Shown: positions 24,037-32,673 of the stretch, piece by piece
Position numbering within the stretch: the stretch's first letter is position 1
How the letters are laid out: every line of letters starts with the position of its first letter
Made by a program: the position numbers and the translations under genes
Assembly (NCBI RefSeq): GCF_003121405.1
Contig: NZ_QBUY01000087.1
Coordinates: 1 to 39,141, forward strand
From: Paraburkholderia sp. C35
Lineage (GTDB): Bacteria > Pseudomonadota > Gammaproteobacteria > Burkholderiales > Burkholderiaceae
DNA length: 39,141 bases
Reading direction: 5' to 3'
Notes under the pieces: model-generated
Databases searched by the model: none
What the model was told of the DNA's origin: nothing
What the model saw: the letters and a program-made list of their open reading frames with translations, nothing else

Positions 24037-24956
24037 GCGACACGATCACCAACGTGCAGGCCGCATTGCTCGTCGATTCGAAATGCACGCTGGGCGAAGG
24101 CGCAACGTGGGACGCGCGCAGCGGCTTGTTCTACTGGACGGATATTGAAGGCGCGCGCCTGTGGCGTTACGATCCGCGCGATGGCCGCAGCACGTTCTGG
24201 CGTATGCCGGAGCGGCTCGCGAGCTTCGCGTTGTGCGCTGATCCGCATTACCTGCTGCTGGGCCTCGCGTCGCGGCTGGCGTTCTTCGACCTGGCGACGG
24301 GCGAGATCGAGCACATCGTCGATGTCGAACCTGACATGAACACGCGCGTGAATGACGGTCGCTGCGATCGTCAGGGACGATTCGTGTTCGGCACGAAAGA
24401 TGAAGCGTCGCCTGTGAAACCCGTCGGCGGGTTTTATCGGTTGAACCATGATCTGTCACTTGAACGGTTGGCATTGCCATCGCCGGCGATTTCGAACAGT
24501 ATCGCGTTCAGCCCCGACGGCAACACAATGTACTTCTGCGATTCGCCGACGCTCGAAATTCGCGCGTGCGATTACCTCGCAAACGGCCGTGTTGCGAACG
24601 AGCGTCTGTTCGTGAAGCTGACCGACAAGATGGGCGAGCCGGACGGTTCGACCGTCGATAGCGAAGGCGGCTTGTGGAATGCGCAGTGGGGCGGCCGGCG
24701 CGTGGTGCGTTACGACGCGAATGGCGTCGAGACGGAGCGCGTCGATGTGCCGACCGCGCAGCCAAGCTGCGTCGCGCTCGGCGGCGCGCAACTCGGCACG
24801 CTGTACGTGACGAGTGCGCGTGTCGGGCTCGATGCGCAGGCGCTGTCGGCCGATACGCGTGCGGGTGGCGTCTACGTGGCAACCCAAGGCCGGCGCGGTT
24901 TGCCGGAGCCGGCGTTCAAGGGATCGCCGGTTGCGCTCGCGAAGCGCGGCGTGTGA
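24033..24956 (+). CDS. SMP-30/gluconolactonase-family sugar lactonase
   Basis: The 307-residue six-bladed beta-propeller hydrolyses sugar lactones to aldonic acids with one divalent metal. The metal ligands expected in the family are present: Glu22 (GEGATWD), Asn155 (SNSIAFSPDG) and Asp204 (EPDGSTVDSEGG), with Asn107 (RVNDGRCD) near the substrate. Length matches L-arabinolactonase and gluconolactonase homologues. The four-base overlap with the dehydrogenase links two successive steps: aldose to lactone, then lactone to aldonate. L-arabinono- or galactono-lactone is the probable substrate from context. Confidence 0.92.
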   Translation: MSDTITNVQAALLVDSKCTLGEGATWDARSGLFYWTDIEGARLWRYDPRDGRSTFWRMPERLASFALCADPHYLLLGLASRLAFFDLATGEIEHIVDVEPDMNTRVNDGRCDRQGRFVFGTKDEASPVKPVGGFYRLNHDLSLERLALPSPAISNSIAFSPDGNTMYFCDSPTLEIRACDYLANGRVANERLFVKLTDKMGEPDGSTVDSEGGLWNAQWGGRRVVRYDANGVETERVDVPTAQPSCVALGGAQLGTLYVTSARVGLDAQALSADTRAGGVYVATQGRRGLPEPAFKGSPVALAKRGV

Positions 24957-25140
24957 AGTTCATCGAAGGTCAACAAAGCAGGGCAGTCCACGCCCCGAAC
25001 GAAGCGAAGTAGGGGCGCAGCATGCAGCACCAGCAGCAAGGAATCACGAGGCGGCCGCAACGACGCGCCGCCCGCACAAGCAGCCATCTGTTCTACGATG
25101 CGCCGATCACGCTGTCCGATGCCTCTCGTGGGAGTTTGAT

Positions 25141-26199
25141 ATGACTGTCGCGAATTCTGCTGTCCCGACTTCTCCACAATCCCGCGCGCGGCGTGCCCGG
25201 CTCGCGGCCACCGTGCAGCCCGTGCTGGCCGGACCGAGCACATCGGCCGTGGCCGTCGGCGCGGGAAGTGCCGCCGATGTCGCCTGCGTCACGCTCGCCA
25301 ATTCCCTGCTGCGGCTCGATGTGGCCCCGTCGCTGGGCGGCGGCATCACGCGCTTCGACTTCCGCAATGAAGGCACGCTGGTGCCCGTGTTCCGGCGCTG
25401 CCGTCATGTCGATGGCGACACCGACGCCAACGAACTCGCCTGCTATTCGCTGCTGCCGTATTCGAACCGGATCGGCGGCGGGCAGTTCATGCTCGGCGAA
25501 CGCGCGATCGACGTGCCGTGCAATCGCCCGGGTGAGCCGCTGCCGCTTCACGGCGACGGCTGGCTCGCGAACTGGGATGTCGCCGCCGCCGACGCCGAAA
25601 GCATCACGATGACGCTCGACCGTCGCGACGGCAAACCTTATTCATATCGCGCGACGCAGACGTATCTGCTGGACGGCTCGACGCTCGTCATCACGCTCGA
25701 GGTCGAAAACACCGGGCGCGAGGCGATGCCGTTCGGCCTCGGCGTGCATCCGTTTCTGGTGCGCGATGCCGACACGCAACTGTCGGCGGCGGCTGCCGGT
25801 TTGTGGCTGTCGGGCGAAGACTGGTTGCCCGTGCGCCACGTGCCCGTGCCGCCTGCGTGGCAGTTCGGCGTTGCGTATCCGTTGCCGCGCAGCGTCGTCA
25901 ATCACGCGTTCACCGGCTGGAGCGGGCACGCGAGCGTCGTTTGGCCGAAGCGGCGCCTGTCGCTGACGGTGTCGTCGAACAGCGAGTACTACATTCTCTA
26001 CACGCCGGCGTCGAAGGATTTCTTCTGCTTCGAACCCGTCGATCACCCGATCAACGCGATGAATCTGCCGGGCGGCGCCGCCGAAAACGGCATGACGATG
26101 CTCGCGCGCGGCGGGCGGCTGGTGCGTTCGTTCAGCTTTTCGGTGGAACGCACGGGATTGCGCGCGATGGCGGGCGGGCGCGCGGCTAAGCGTGGCTGA
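25141..26199 (+). CDS. Aldose 1-epimerase (galactose mutarotase family)
   Basis: The 352-residue protein has the mutarotase beta-sandwich. YSLLPYSNRIGGGQF carries the conserved Asn-Arg, PLHGDGWLANW the first catalytic His, GLGVHPFL the second His, and FCFEPVDHPINAMN the catalytic Glu region. It interconverts alpha and beta anomers, which would feed the anomer preferred by the sugar dehydrogenase. The N-terminal ~45 residues are low-complexity and outside the fold. ATG 25141 has a GGGAG Shine-Dalgarno; the frame is open upstream but shows no family match. It is 184 bases after the lactonase and probably the last cluster gene. Confidence 0.9.
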   Translation: MTVANSAVPTSPQSRARRARLAATVQPVLAGPSTSAVAVGAGSAADVACVTLANSLLRLDVAPSLGGGITRFDFRNEGTLVPVFRRCRHVDGDTDANELACYSLLPYSNRIGGGQFMLGERAIDVPCNRPGEPLPLHGDGWLANWDVAAADAESITMTLDRRDGKPYSYRATQTYLLDGSTLVITLEVENTGREAMPFGLGVHPFLVRDADTQLSAAAAGLWLSGEDWLPVRHVPVPPAWQFGVAYPLPRSVVNHAFTGWSGHASVVWPKRRLSLTVSSNSEYYILYTPASKDFFCFEPVDHPINAMNLPGGAAENGMTMLARGGRLVRSFSFSVERTGLRAMAGGRAAKRG

Positions 26200-26255
26200 G
26201 CGGCACGCCTGAACGGGGCGGGCATGCAGAAGCGGCCCGCAACCGGCCGCGCGAG

Positions 26256-26261
26256 TAAAAT
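26256..26261 (+). promoter_or_regulatory. Candidate -10 element of pyrF
   Basis: TAAAAT matches the sigma-70 -10 consensus at five of six positions and lies 44 bases upstream of the pyrF ATG in otherwise GC-rich DNA. No clear -35 is present. Confidence 0.4.
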
Positions 26262-26305
26262 ACGCGGCTCATCAGTTACCCGCATCGCGCGCCGCGAGAT
26301 TTCCT

Positions 26306-27121
26306 ATGTCCACATTCATCCAGACGCTCGACCACGCTTGGCACACGACAAAATCGCTGCTGTGTGTCGGTCTCGATCCTGAGCCGTCGAAGTTTCCCGG
26401 CGCGTACGCCAACCGTTCGGACGCGATCTTCGATTTCTGCAAGAAGATCGTCGACGCAACCGCGCCTTATGCCTCGTCGTTCAAGCCGCAAATCGCCTAC
26501 TTCGCGGCGCACCGCGCTGAAGACCAGCTCGAGCAGCTGATCGCGCACATTCATTTGAAGCATCCGGGCCTGCCCGTGATTCTCGACGCCAAGCGCGGCG
26601 ATATCGGCAGCACGGCCGAGCAGTACGCGCGCGAAGCCTTCGACCGTTATCACGCCGATGCCGTCACCGTGAATCCGTACATGGGCTTCGATTCGATCGA
26701 GCCGTATCTGGATCACGAAGGCAAGGGCGTGATCGTGCTGTGCCGGACGTCGAATCCCGGTGGCTCGGATCTGCAGTTTCTCGAAACGGGTGGCCGTCCG
26801 CTGTATCAGGTGGTCGCGAAGCTTGCGGCAGAAAAGTGGAATGCGAAGGGCCAGCTTGGACTGGTGGTCGGCGCGACCTTCCCGAAGGAAATCGAAGTGG
26901 TGCGGAGCATTGTCGGCGACATGCCGCTGCTGATTCCCGGCATCGGCGCGCAAGGCGGCGATGTCGAAGCGACCGTCAATGCTGGCCGCACGGCAAACGG
27001 CACCGGCATGCTGATCAACTCGTCTCGCGCGATCCTGTATGCGGGCAAGGGCGACGACTGGGTCGAAGCCGCCGCGCAGGCCGCGAAGGATACGCGCGAT
27101 CGCATCAACGCGTTTCTTTAA
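26306..27121 (+). CDS. pyrF: Orotidine 5'-phosphate decarboxylase, type 2
   Basis: The 271-residue TIM-barrel enzyme converts OMP to UMP, the last step of pyrimidine synthesis. The catalytic D-x-K-x-x-D signature is DAKRGDIGST with Asp94, Lys96 and Asp99. LLCVGLDPEPSKFP near the N-terminus and RTSNPGGSDLQ, a phosphate-binding loop, place it in the longer type 2 subgroup. Length agrees (about 270). It stands alone on the plus strand, convergent with the cupin gene 30 bases away. Confidence 0.96.
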   Translation: MSTFIQTLDHAWHTTKSLLCVGLDPEPSKFPGAYANRSDAIFDFCKKIVDATAPYASSFKPQIAYFAAHRAEDQLEQLIAHIHLKHPGLPVILDAKRGDIGSTAEQYAREAFDRYHADAVTVNPYMGFDSIEPYLDHEGKGVIVLCRTSNPGGSDLQFLETGGRPLYQVVAKLAAEKWNAKGQLGLVVGATFPKEIEVVRSIVGDMPLLIPGIGAQGGDVEATVNAGRTANGTGMLINSSRAILYAGKGDDWVEAAAQAAKDTRDRINAFL

Positions 27122-27131
27122 GCCTCAGGCC

Positions 27132-27155
27132 TTAAGCGGGTTCGGTCGCGCTTAA
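27132..27155. terminator. Short inverted repeat between convergent pyrF and cupin genes
   Basis: TTAAGCG (27132-27138) and CGCTTAA (27149-27155) form a 7-bp stem with a 10-base loop overlapping the cupin stop codon. No T-run follows on either strand, so a terminator role is tentative. Confidence 0.3.
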
Positions 27156-27661
27156 CCGCCGACCGGCCCGAGCTTCACGATCAGATCTCGCTGCTGCGGA
27201 AAGTCGCGCGAAAGCGTCGCGACGTCCGCAATCTCGAACTCGCTGAATTCGAACCCCGGCGCGACCGTGCAGCCGACGAGCGCCACGCTCGCCGCGTCGT
27301 CGCATTGTGCGGCGAACCATCGGCCTGACGACACCACCGCCTGAAAAACGCAATCTGCGTTCTCAAGCGCATTGCCGAGACGATGCACCGTCATCGATCC
27401 GTCTTCTTCCAGCACGTAGACGTTGAGCGGATCGCCGGCATAGAAGTGCCAGACTTCGTCGGACTGGATGCGATGCCACGCGGAATGCGCGCCGTCGCAC
27501 CGCAGGTAATAGATCGCCGACGAGGCGGAACGTGAATCGGCGGAACCTTCGCGATGCACGGCATCCGTCGAACGATACGTCTCGCGAAAGAACCCGCCTT
27601 CGGGATGCGGCTGGAGATCGAAGCGGCGAATCAGTTCGTCCCGGTCGATATGACGGCTCAT
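27152..27661 (-). CDS. Cupin-fold protein of the DUF985 (cupin_5) family
   Basis: The 169-residue protein has the DUF985 landmarks LQPHPEGGFFRETYRS near the N-terminus and SSAIYYLRCDGAHSAWHRIQSDEVWHFYAGDPLNVYVL in the core (the paired His residues of a cupin barrel; written here only to name the block). The C-terminal segment has VAPGFEFSEFEIA. The family has known structures but no settled reaction. ATG 27661 is chosen because an AGGA Shine-Dalgarno precedes it; the frame stays open 65 codons upstream into pncC without family resemblance. It is the last gene of the thiL-pgpA-pncC unit, 56 bases after pncC. Confidence 0.88.
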   Translation of the reverse strand: MSRHIDRDELIRRFDLQPHPEGGFFRETYRSTDAVHREGSADSRSASSAIYYLRCDGAHSAWHRIQSDEVWHFYAGDPLNVYVLEEDGSMTVHRLGNALENADCVFQAVVSSGRWFAAQCDDAASVALVGCTVAPGFEFSEFEIADVATLSRDFPQQRDLIVKLGPVGG

Positions 27662-27717
27662 GTTTTCCTGCTGTAGTTGAGATCCAGAGAAAAGCCGAAA
27701 GCCGCCGTCGAAACCGC

Positions 27718-28218
27718 TCAGCGCTCGCGTTCGTCGAGCAGGGTCAACAGCCCGCGCAACGCGTGGGTCGCCGCCTGCACGCGCACGCGCTCGCGGTCGC
27801 CCTTGAATACGAGCGTCTCGACAACTGTATGCAACCGGTTGCTCCAGCCGAAGCACACCATGCCGACCGGTTTGGTTTCGGTACCGCCGCCCGGACCGGC
27901 GACGCCCGTGATCGACAGCGCGACCTGCGCACGGGAATTCCGCAACGCGCCTTCTACCATCGCCCGCGCAACCGGCTCGGACACGGCACCATGCTTCTCG
28001 ATGAGATCGGGCGGCACGCCGATCATCTCGCTCTTCGCCTGGTTCGAGTACGTGACGAAGCCGCGCTCGAACCAGCCGCTGCTGCCGGAAATATCGGTGA
28101 TGGCCGTCGCGACCATGCCGCCCGTGCAGGACTCGGCCGTGGCAAGCATCAGCCGCTCATCGCGCAGACGATTGCCGGCACGAATGGCAAGTTGGTGTAC
28201 GACGGAATCGGTAGCCAT
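27718..28218 (-). CDS. pncC: Nicotinamide-nucleotide amidase (CinA C-terminal domain family)
   Basis: The 166-residue protein is a stand-alone CinA C-terminal domain, which deamidates NMN to nicotinate mononucleotide in NAD recycling. LATAESCTGGMVATAITDISGSS holds the catalytic Ser in the SCTGG motif, and GVAGPGGGTETKPVGMVCFG is the glycine-rich second motif (both blocks are named, not claimed to be unbroken catalytic sites). VSEPVARAMVEGA also matches. Length is typical (about 160). It is transcribed after pgpA with a 42-base gap. Confidence 0.93.
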   Translation of the reverse strand: MATDSVVHQLAIRAGNRLRDERLMLATAESCTGGMVATAITDISGSSGWFERGFVTYSNQAKSEMIGVPPDLIEKHGAVSEPVARAMVEGALRNSRAQVALSITGVAGPGGGTETKPVGMVCFGWSNRLHTVVETLVFKGDRERVRVQAATHALRGLLTLLDERER

Positions 28219-28260
28219 GCTGGACTCGGGAAAAAAGGAACGCTGGGAACGCAGAAAAAA

Positions 28261-28905
28261 TCAGACCGACATCCGCCAGAGCGCAATCACGAGCAACGTG
28301 AAGAAGGCTGCGACGAGATCATCGAACATGATGCCAAAGCCACCTTTCAGTCTGCGGTCGAAGTAACGGATGGGCGGCGGCTTCACCATGTCGAAGAAGC
28401 GGAACACGATAAACGCCCAGAGTTGTCCCGTGAAGGAGGCGGGCGTCACCATCACCAGCACCAGCCAGAACGCGACGATCTCGTCCCACACGACGGGTGA
28501 CGGATCGTCGATACCGAGCCGGTCCGCGGTGAAACCGCAAATACCGATCCCCGCGACAAAGCCGACGGCAATCAGAATGCCCCATTCGATGACGGTCAGC
28601 TTCGCGCTGAACGCAGCGAACGATGCCCAGGCGAACAGCGTGCCGACCGTGCCGGGCGCAATCGGCGACAACCCGCTGCCGAAACCCAGCGACAGGATAT
28701 GCAAGGGATGCGACAGCATGAAGCGCGCGGTCGCGCGGCGGGGCCGGGGCGCACGGGGCTGACCTTGCGGCTGGCCATTTTGCCCGCCGTTCGACGCGCC
28801 CTGGGCCGCCGTGCCGTTGGCCGGGCCGCCCGTCGAGACAGGTTGTCCGCCTGTTGGCGCGTCGGAGAAATGTCCGGCCGGGCCAAGCGAGGATTCATTC
28901 TGCAT
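28261..28905 (-). CDS. pgpA: Phosphatidylglycerophosphatase A
   Basis: The 214-residue inner-membrane enzyme dephosphorylates phosphatidylglycerophosphate to phosphatidylglycerol. Family motifs are GSGLSPIAPGTVGTL, DDPSPVVWDEIVAFW and the C-terminal FRFFDMVKPPPI with FDDLVAA. Four hydrophobic helices are visible. The first ~60 residues are a Gly/Pro/Gln-rich extension not needed for the fold; E. coli PgpA has 172 residues. An internal start near Met63 (MLSHPLHI) would restore the usual length, but the long form is open from ATG 28905. It overlaps the thiL end by 11 bases. Confidence 0.92.
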   Translation of the reverse strand: MQNESSLGPAGHFSDAPTGGQPVSTGGPANGTAAQGASNGGQNGQPQGQPRAPRPRRATARFMLSHPLHILSLGFGSGLSPIAPGTVGTLFAWASFAAFSAKLTVIEWGILIAVGFVAGIGICGFTADRLGIDDPSPVVWDEIVAFWLVLVMVTPASFTGQLWAFIVFRFFDMVKPPPIRYFDRRLKGGFGIMFDDLVAAFFTLLVIALWRMSV

Positions 28906-29890
28906 GGAAATGATCGAAGCCTTGCAACGTCAGAGTGAGGGGAGCGCCTGATGCATCGCGCCACGTGATCGCGGGCGCGGCGCCGGCTGCGTCGAGCGCA
29001 GTTATTGTACCGACGCGCGTCACGGACACACGCGCCTGTTGACCGGCTGCAACGACTGCGTCGCGTGCAGACGACGGTGCCGTGAAGCACAACTCGTAGT
29101 CGTCGCCGCCGGCGATCGTGCAGCGGCGCTGCAGGTCGGCGGAAAGACGGCGCAGCGCATCCGAGCGCGGCAGCGCGTCGGCATCGACGATGGCATTCAC
29201 CTGCGAGCGCTCGAGGATGTGCATCAGGTCGCCCGCGAGTCCGTCGGAAAGGTCAAGTGCCGCGTGCGCAACGCCGCGCAATGCCAGGCCGAGCGCGACG
29301 CGCGGCTCGGGCCACTCCATGGCGCGGCGGAATGTCGCAGCGTCGTGGGTATCGGCGGACCACTCGCCGCGCTGCACGCCGAGGCTCGCCCGTGCGTCAC
29401 CCAAAGTACCTGAGATCCAGATGTCGTCGCCGGGTTGTGCGGCGTCGCGGCGCAACGCCTTCTGTGGCGGGACTGAGCCGAACACCGTGAGGCACAGATT
29501 GAGCGGCCCGCCCGTGGTATCGCCGCCGATCAGCTCGCAGCCGTGGCGTTCGGCGAGATCGAACAGGCCGTCGCTGAAGGCTGCGAGCCAGTCGGCGTCG
29601 GCTTTCGGCAAGGAGAATGCGAGCGTGAACGCCTGCGGCTTCGCGCCCATCGCCGCGAGGTCCGACAGATTGACGGCGAGCGCCTTGTGGCCCAGCGCCT
29701 TCGGATCGACATCAGGAAAGAAGTGGCGGCCTTCGACCAGCATGTCCGTCGAAATGGCGAACATCTCGCCTGCTGGCGGCGCGAGCAGCGCGCAATCGTC
29801 CCCGATGCCGAGCGCCGCGCGTTGCGGGAACATCGATCCGGCCGCGCGTCGCGCGAAGAACCGGTCGATCAGCGAAAACTCTGAAAGCAT
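28895..29890 (-). CDS. thiL: Thiamine-monophosphate kinase
   Basis: The 331-residue enzyme phosphorylates thiamine monophosphate to thiamine diphosphate. The AIR synthase-like fold is marked by GIGDDCALL, STDMLVEGRHF, VNLSDLAAMGA, the Mg-ATP motif GGDTTGG, DLSDGLAGDL and GGDDYELCF. Length matches E. coli ThiL (325). It is the first gene of a minus-strand thiL-pgpA-pncC-cupin unit. The thiL-pgpA pairing is widespread in proteobacteria. Its divergent neighbour is maeB, 250 bases away. Confidence 0.95.
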   Translation of the reverse strand: MLSEFSLIDRFFARRAAGSMFPQRAALGIGDDCALLAPPAGEMFAISTDMLVEGRHFFPDVDPKALGHKALAVNLSDLAAMGAKPQAFTLAFSLPKADADWLAAFSDGLFDLAERHGCELIGGDTTGGPLNLCLTVFGSVPPQKALRRDAAQPGDDIWISGTLGDARASLGVQRGEWSADTHDAATFRRAMEWPEPRVALGLALRGVAHAALDLSDGLAGDLMHILERSQVNAIVDADALPRSDALRRLSADLQRRCTIAGGDDYELCFTAPSSARDAVVAAGQQARVSVTRVGTITALDAAGAAPAITWRDASGAPLTLTLQGFDHFHAE

Positions 29891-30092
29891 AAATAAGGCG
29901 TGTAAGGGCGAATCGCAGTAAAAGCAGGTGGATGGATGCGCTCAAGAAACGCGAATGGAAGCTAACACGACGTTAAAGGCGCGCATCGTAGTCGCGCTGC
30001 CAGTTGGACCCAGGCTGGACGCTTTCCTTTCACGCTGTTTCGGTCGCGGCACTTGCACCCTGATTGCAGGGTTCGACTTTTGGGATTGGCGC

Positions 30093-30098
30093 TACAAT
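30093..30098 (+). promoter_or_regulatory. Candidate -10 element of maeB
   Basis: TACAAT lies 43 bases upstream of the maeB ATG in the 250-base thiL/maeB divergent gap. Upstream, 30057-30062 and 30067-30072 form a 6-bp hairpin with an ATTG loop. No strong -35 is visible. Confidence 0.4.
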
Positions 30099-30140
30099 GC
30101 GATCGAACATCTATTCTAATCCGCACTTCCAAGTCCGCTT

Positions 30141-32435
30141 ATGTCGACGCCCGTCAATACCAAACTCCGTGAAGCCGCTCTCGATTATCACGAATTCCCG
30201 CCCCCCGGGAAGATCGCAATCGCCCCGACGAAGCAGATGATCAACCAGCGCGATCTCGCGCTGGCGTACTCGCCGGGCGTTGCGTTCGCGTGCGAGGCGA
30301 TTGTCGAAGATCCGCTCAACGCCGCGCGCTTCACGGCGCGCAGCAACCTGGTCGGCGTCGTGTCGAACGGCACGGCAGTGCTCGGCCTCGGCAACATCGG
30401 GCCGCTCGCCTCGAAGCCGGTCATGGAAGGCAAGGCCGTCCTGTTCAAGAAGTTCGCCGGCATCGACGTGTTCGACATCGAGCTGAACGAATCGGACCCG
30501 CACAAGCTGGTCGAAGTGATCGCGGCGCTCGAGCCGACCTTCGGCGGCATCAATCTGGAAGACATCAAGGCGCCGGACTGCTTCATCGTCGAACGCGAAT
30601 GCCGCAAGCGCATGAAGATTCCCGTGTTCCACGATGATCAGCACGGCACGGCTATCGTGGTCGCGGCAGCCGTGACCAATGGTCTGAAGGTGGTCGGCAA
30701 GAGCATCAAGGAAGTGAAGCTGGTGGCATCGGGCGCGGGCGCAGCGTCGCTGGCGTGTCTGAACCTGCTCGTCGATCTCGGCATGCCGCTCGAGAACATC
30801 TACGTGACGGACCTCGCAGGCGTGGTCTACAAGGGCCGCACGGAACTGATGGACCCGGACAAGGAGCGTTTCGCGCGTGAGACGGATGCACGCACGCTGG
30901 CCGAAGTGATGGGCGGCGCGGACGTGTTCCGCGGTCTGTCAGCGGGTGGCGTGCTCAAGCAGGACATGGTCAAGGGCATGGCGGAGAAGCCGCTGATTCT
31001 GGCGCTGGCCAACCCGACGCCGGAAATCCTGCCGGAACTCGCGCTGGAAGTGCGTCCGGACGCGGTGCTCGCAACCGGCCGTACCGACTATCCGAACCAG
31101 GTCAACAACGTTCTGTGCTTCCCGTTCATCTTCCGCGGCGCACTCGACGTCGGCGCTACGGTGATTACGAAGGAAATGGAAATCGCCGCAGTCAACGCGA
31201 TCGCGGAACTGGCGCGTCAGGAACAATCCGACATCGTCGCCACGGCGTATGGCATTCAGGATCTGTCGTTCGGTCCGGAATACCTGATTCCGAAGCCTTT
31301 TGATCCGCGTCTGATCGTGCAGATCGCGCCCGCTGTCGCGCAAGCCGCGATGGATGCCGGCGTCGCCACGCGTCCGATCGAAGACATGGAAGCGTACAAG
31401 CAGCATCTGCAGCAATTCGTCTACCACAGCGGCACGACGATGAAGCCGATCTTCCAGCTGGCGCGCGGCGTCGAGCCGGAGAAAAAGCGCATCGTGTTCG
31501 CGGAAGGCGAAGAAGAGCGCGTGCTGCGCGCGGTACAGATCGTGGTCGACGAAAAGCTGGCCAAGCCGATCCTGATCGGCCGTCCGGCGGTGATCGAGCA
31601 GCGCATCGCCAAGTTCGGCCTGCGTCTGGTCAACGGCCAGGACTACACGGTCGTCAACACCGATCACGACGCGCGTTATCGCGATTTCTGGCAGACGTAT
31701 CACAAGATGATGAGCCGCAAGGGCTTCACCGAGCAGATGGCGAAGCTGGAAATGCGCCGCCGCACGACGCTGATCGGCTCGATGCTGGTGAAGAAGGGCG
31801 ACGCCGACGGCATGATCTGCGGCACGGTCAGCACGACGCACCGCCACCTGCACTTCATCGATCAGGTGATCGGCAAGAAGGAAGGCGCCAAGGTCTACGC
31901 GGCGATGAACGCGCTGGTGCTGCCGAACCGCCAGATTTTCCTCGTCGATACGCACGTGAACGTCGATCCGACGGCGGACGAGCTCGCGGAAATCACCATC
32001 ATGGCGGCCGAAGAAGTGCGCCGCTTCGGTATCGAGCCGAAGATCGCGTTGCTGTCGCACTCGAACTTTGGTACGAGCAATGCGCCTTCTGCACAGAAAA
32101 TGCGCGATGTGCTGGCTATCTTGCAGGAACGTGCGCCGCATCTGCAGGTGGACGGCGAAATGCACGGCGATCTGGCACTCGACGCGAACCTGCGCAAGGA
32201 AGTGCTCGCAGATTCGCCGCTGGAAGGCGACGCGAACCTGCTGGTGCTGCCGAACATAGACGCCGCCAACATCTCGTACAACCTGCTGAAGACGGCAGCC
32301 GGCAACAACATCGCGATCGGGCCGATCCTGCTCGGCGCGGCGCAGCCGGTGCATGTGCTGACGCCGTCGGCGACGGTTCGCCGGATCGTCAACATGACGG
32401 CGCTGCTGGTCGCCGACGTGAACGCAACGCGTTAA
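30141..32435 (+). CDS. maeB: NADP-dependent malic enzyme with C-terminal phosphotransacetylase domain
   Basis: The 764-residue enzyme decarboxylates malate to pyruvate with NADP+. Residues 1-~430 are the malic enzyme: ALAYSPGVAFACEAI, VFHDDQHGTAIVVAAA (divalent metal/substrate site), the Rossmann motif VASGAGAASLACLNLL and ILALANPTPEILPE. Residues ~440-764 are a phosphotransacetylase-like domain (GMICGTVSTTHRHLHFIDQ, LLSHSNFGTSNAPSAQKMR). In E. coli MaeB this domain mediates allosteric control by acetyl-CoA and does not carry normal Pta activity. Length matches MaeB (759). It is monocistronic with a GC-rich hairpin after the stop. Confidence 0.96.
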   Translation: MSTPVNTKLREAALDYHEFPPPGKIAIAPTKQMINQRDLALAYSPGVAFACEAIVEDPLNAARFTARSNLVGVVSNGTAVLGLGNIGPLASKPVMEGKAVLFKKFAGIDVFDIELNESDPHKLVEVIAALEPTFGGINLEDIKAPDCFIVERECRKRMKIPVFHDDQHGTAIVVAAAVTNGLKVVGKSIKEVKLVASGAGAASLACLNLLVDLGMPLENIYVTDLAGVVYKGRTELMDPDKERFARETDARTLAEVMGGADVFRGLSAGGVLKQDMVKGMAEKPLILALANPTPEILPELALEVRPDAVLATGRTDYPNQVNNVLCFPFIFRGALDVGATVITKEMEIAAVNAIAELARQEQSDIVATAYGIQDLSFGPEYLIPKPFDPRLIVQIAPAVAQAAMDAGVATRPIEDMEAYKQHLQQFVYHSGTTMKPIFQLARGVEPEKKRIVFAEGEEERVLRAVQIVVDEKLAKPILIGRPAVIEQRIAKFGLRLVNGQDYTVVNTDHDARYRDFWQTYHKMMSRKGFTEQMAKLEMRRRTTLIGSMLVKKGDADGMICGTVSTTHRHLHFIDQVIGKKEGAKVYAAMNALVLPNRQIFLVDTHVNVDPTADELAEITIMAAEEVRRFGIEPKIALLSHSNFGTSNAPSAQKMRDVLAILQERAPHLQVDGEMHGDLALDANLRKEVLADSPLEGDANLLVLPNIDAANISYNLLKTAAGNNIAIGPILLGAAQPVHVLTPSATVRRIVNMTALLVADVNATR

Positions 32436-32502
32436 AGCCGGGTGCAGCTGGTTTGAACCTTGCGCGGGCCGTTGATTTTTGACCCGCGCAGGCGATCAAG
32501 GC

Positions 32503-32535
32503 AAAAAAAGAGGCGTGCCCGCAATGGGCACGCCT
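32503..32535 (-). terminator. Strong Rho-independent terminator on the minus strand
   Basis: Bases 32535-32526 and 32520-32511 form a perfect 10-bp stem (AGGCGTGCCC arm) with a 5-base loop. On the minus strand this is followed by C and seven T residues (A32503-A32509 on plus). On the plus strand no T-run follows, so it cannot serve maeB in the normal way. No annotated minus-strand gene precedes it. Confidence 0.8.
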
Positions 32536-32646
32536 TCGAGCATTGGCTGGGGATTAGCCATCCCGCAAAAAGGCAGACGCGTGACATCCCTCCCTGGTGG
32601 ACTGTCGGGACGACGAGGCATGAAAGTCGTCCAGCGTTGTGCCTTG
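32503..32646 (-). ncRNA. Candidate small RNA upstream of the RNase gene
   Basis: On the minus strand TTGACA (32684-32679) and GATAAA (32659-32654) stand 19 bases apart, a poor but usable promoter, with the 20-bp dyad lying across the -10 and spacer. Transcription from about 32646 would end at the strong terminator at 32503, giving an RNA of about 144 bases. A short frame of 21 codons (from ATG about 32555, ending just past the T-run) lies in its 3' part but has no good Shine-Dalgarno. The evidence is structural only. Confidence 0.35.
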
Positions 32647-32653
32647 CGATAAC

Positions 32654-32673
32654 TTTATCTCGTGCGAGATAAA
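32654..32673. promoter_or_regulatory. 20-bp perfect dyad, probable MarR-type operator
   Basis: TTTATCTCG and CGAGATAAA, separated by TG, form a perfect 9-bp inverted repeat. Length and AT-rich outer/CG inner pattern resemble operators of MarR-family repressors. It overlaps a candidate minus-strand promoter, and TAAAAT at 32670-32675 could be a plus-strand -10 towards the RNase gene. No regulator gene adjoins, so the binding protein is unknown. Confidence 0.55.
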
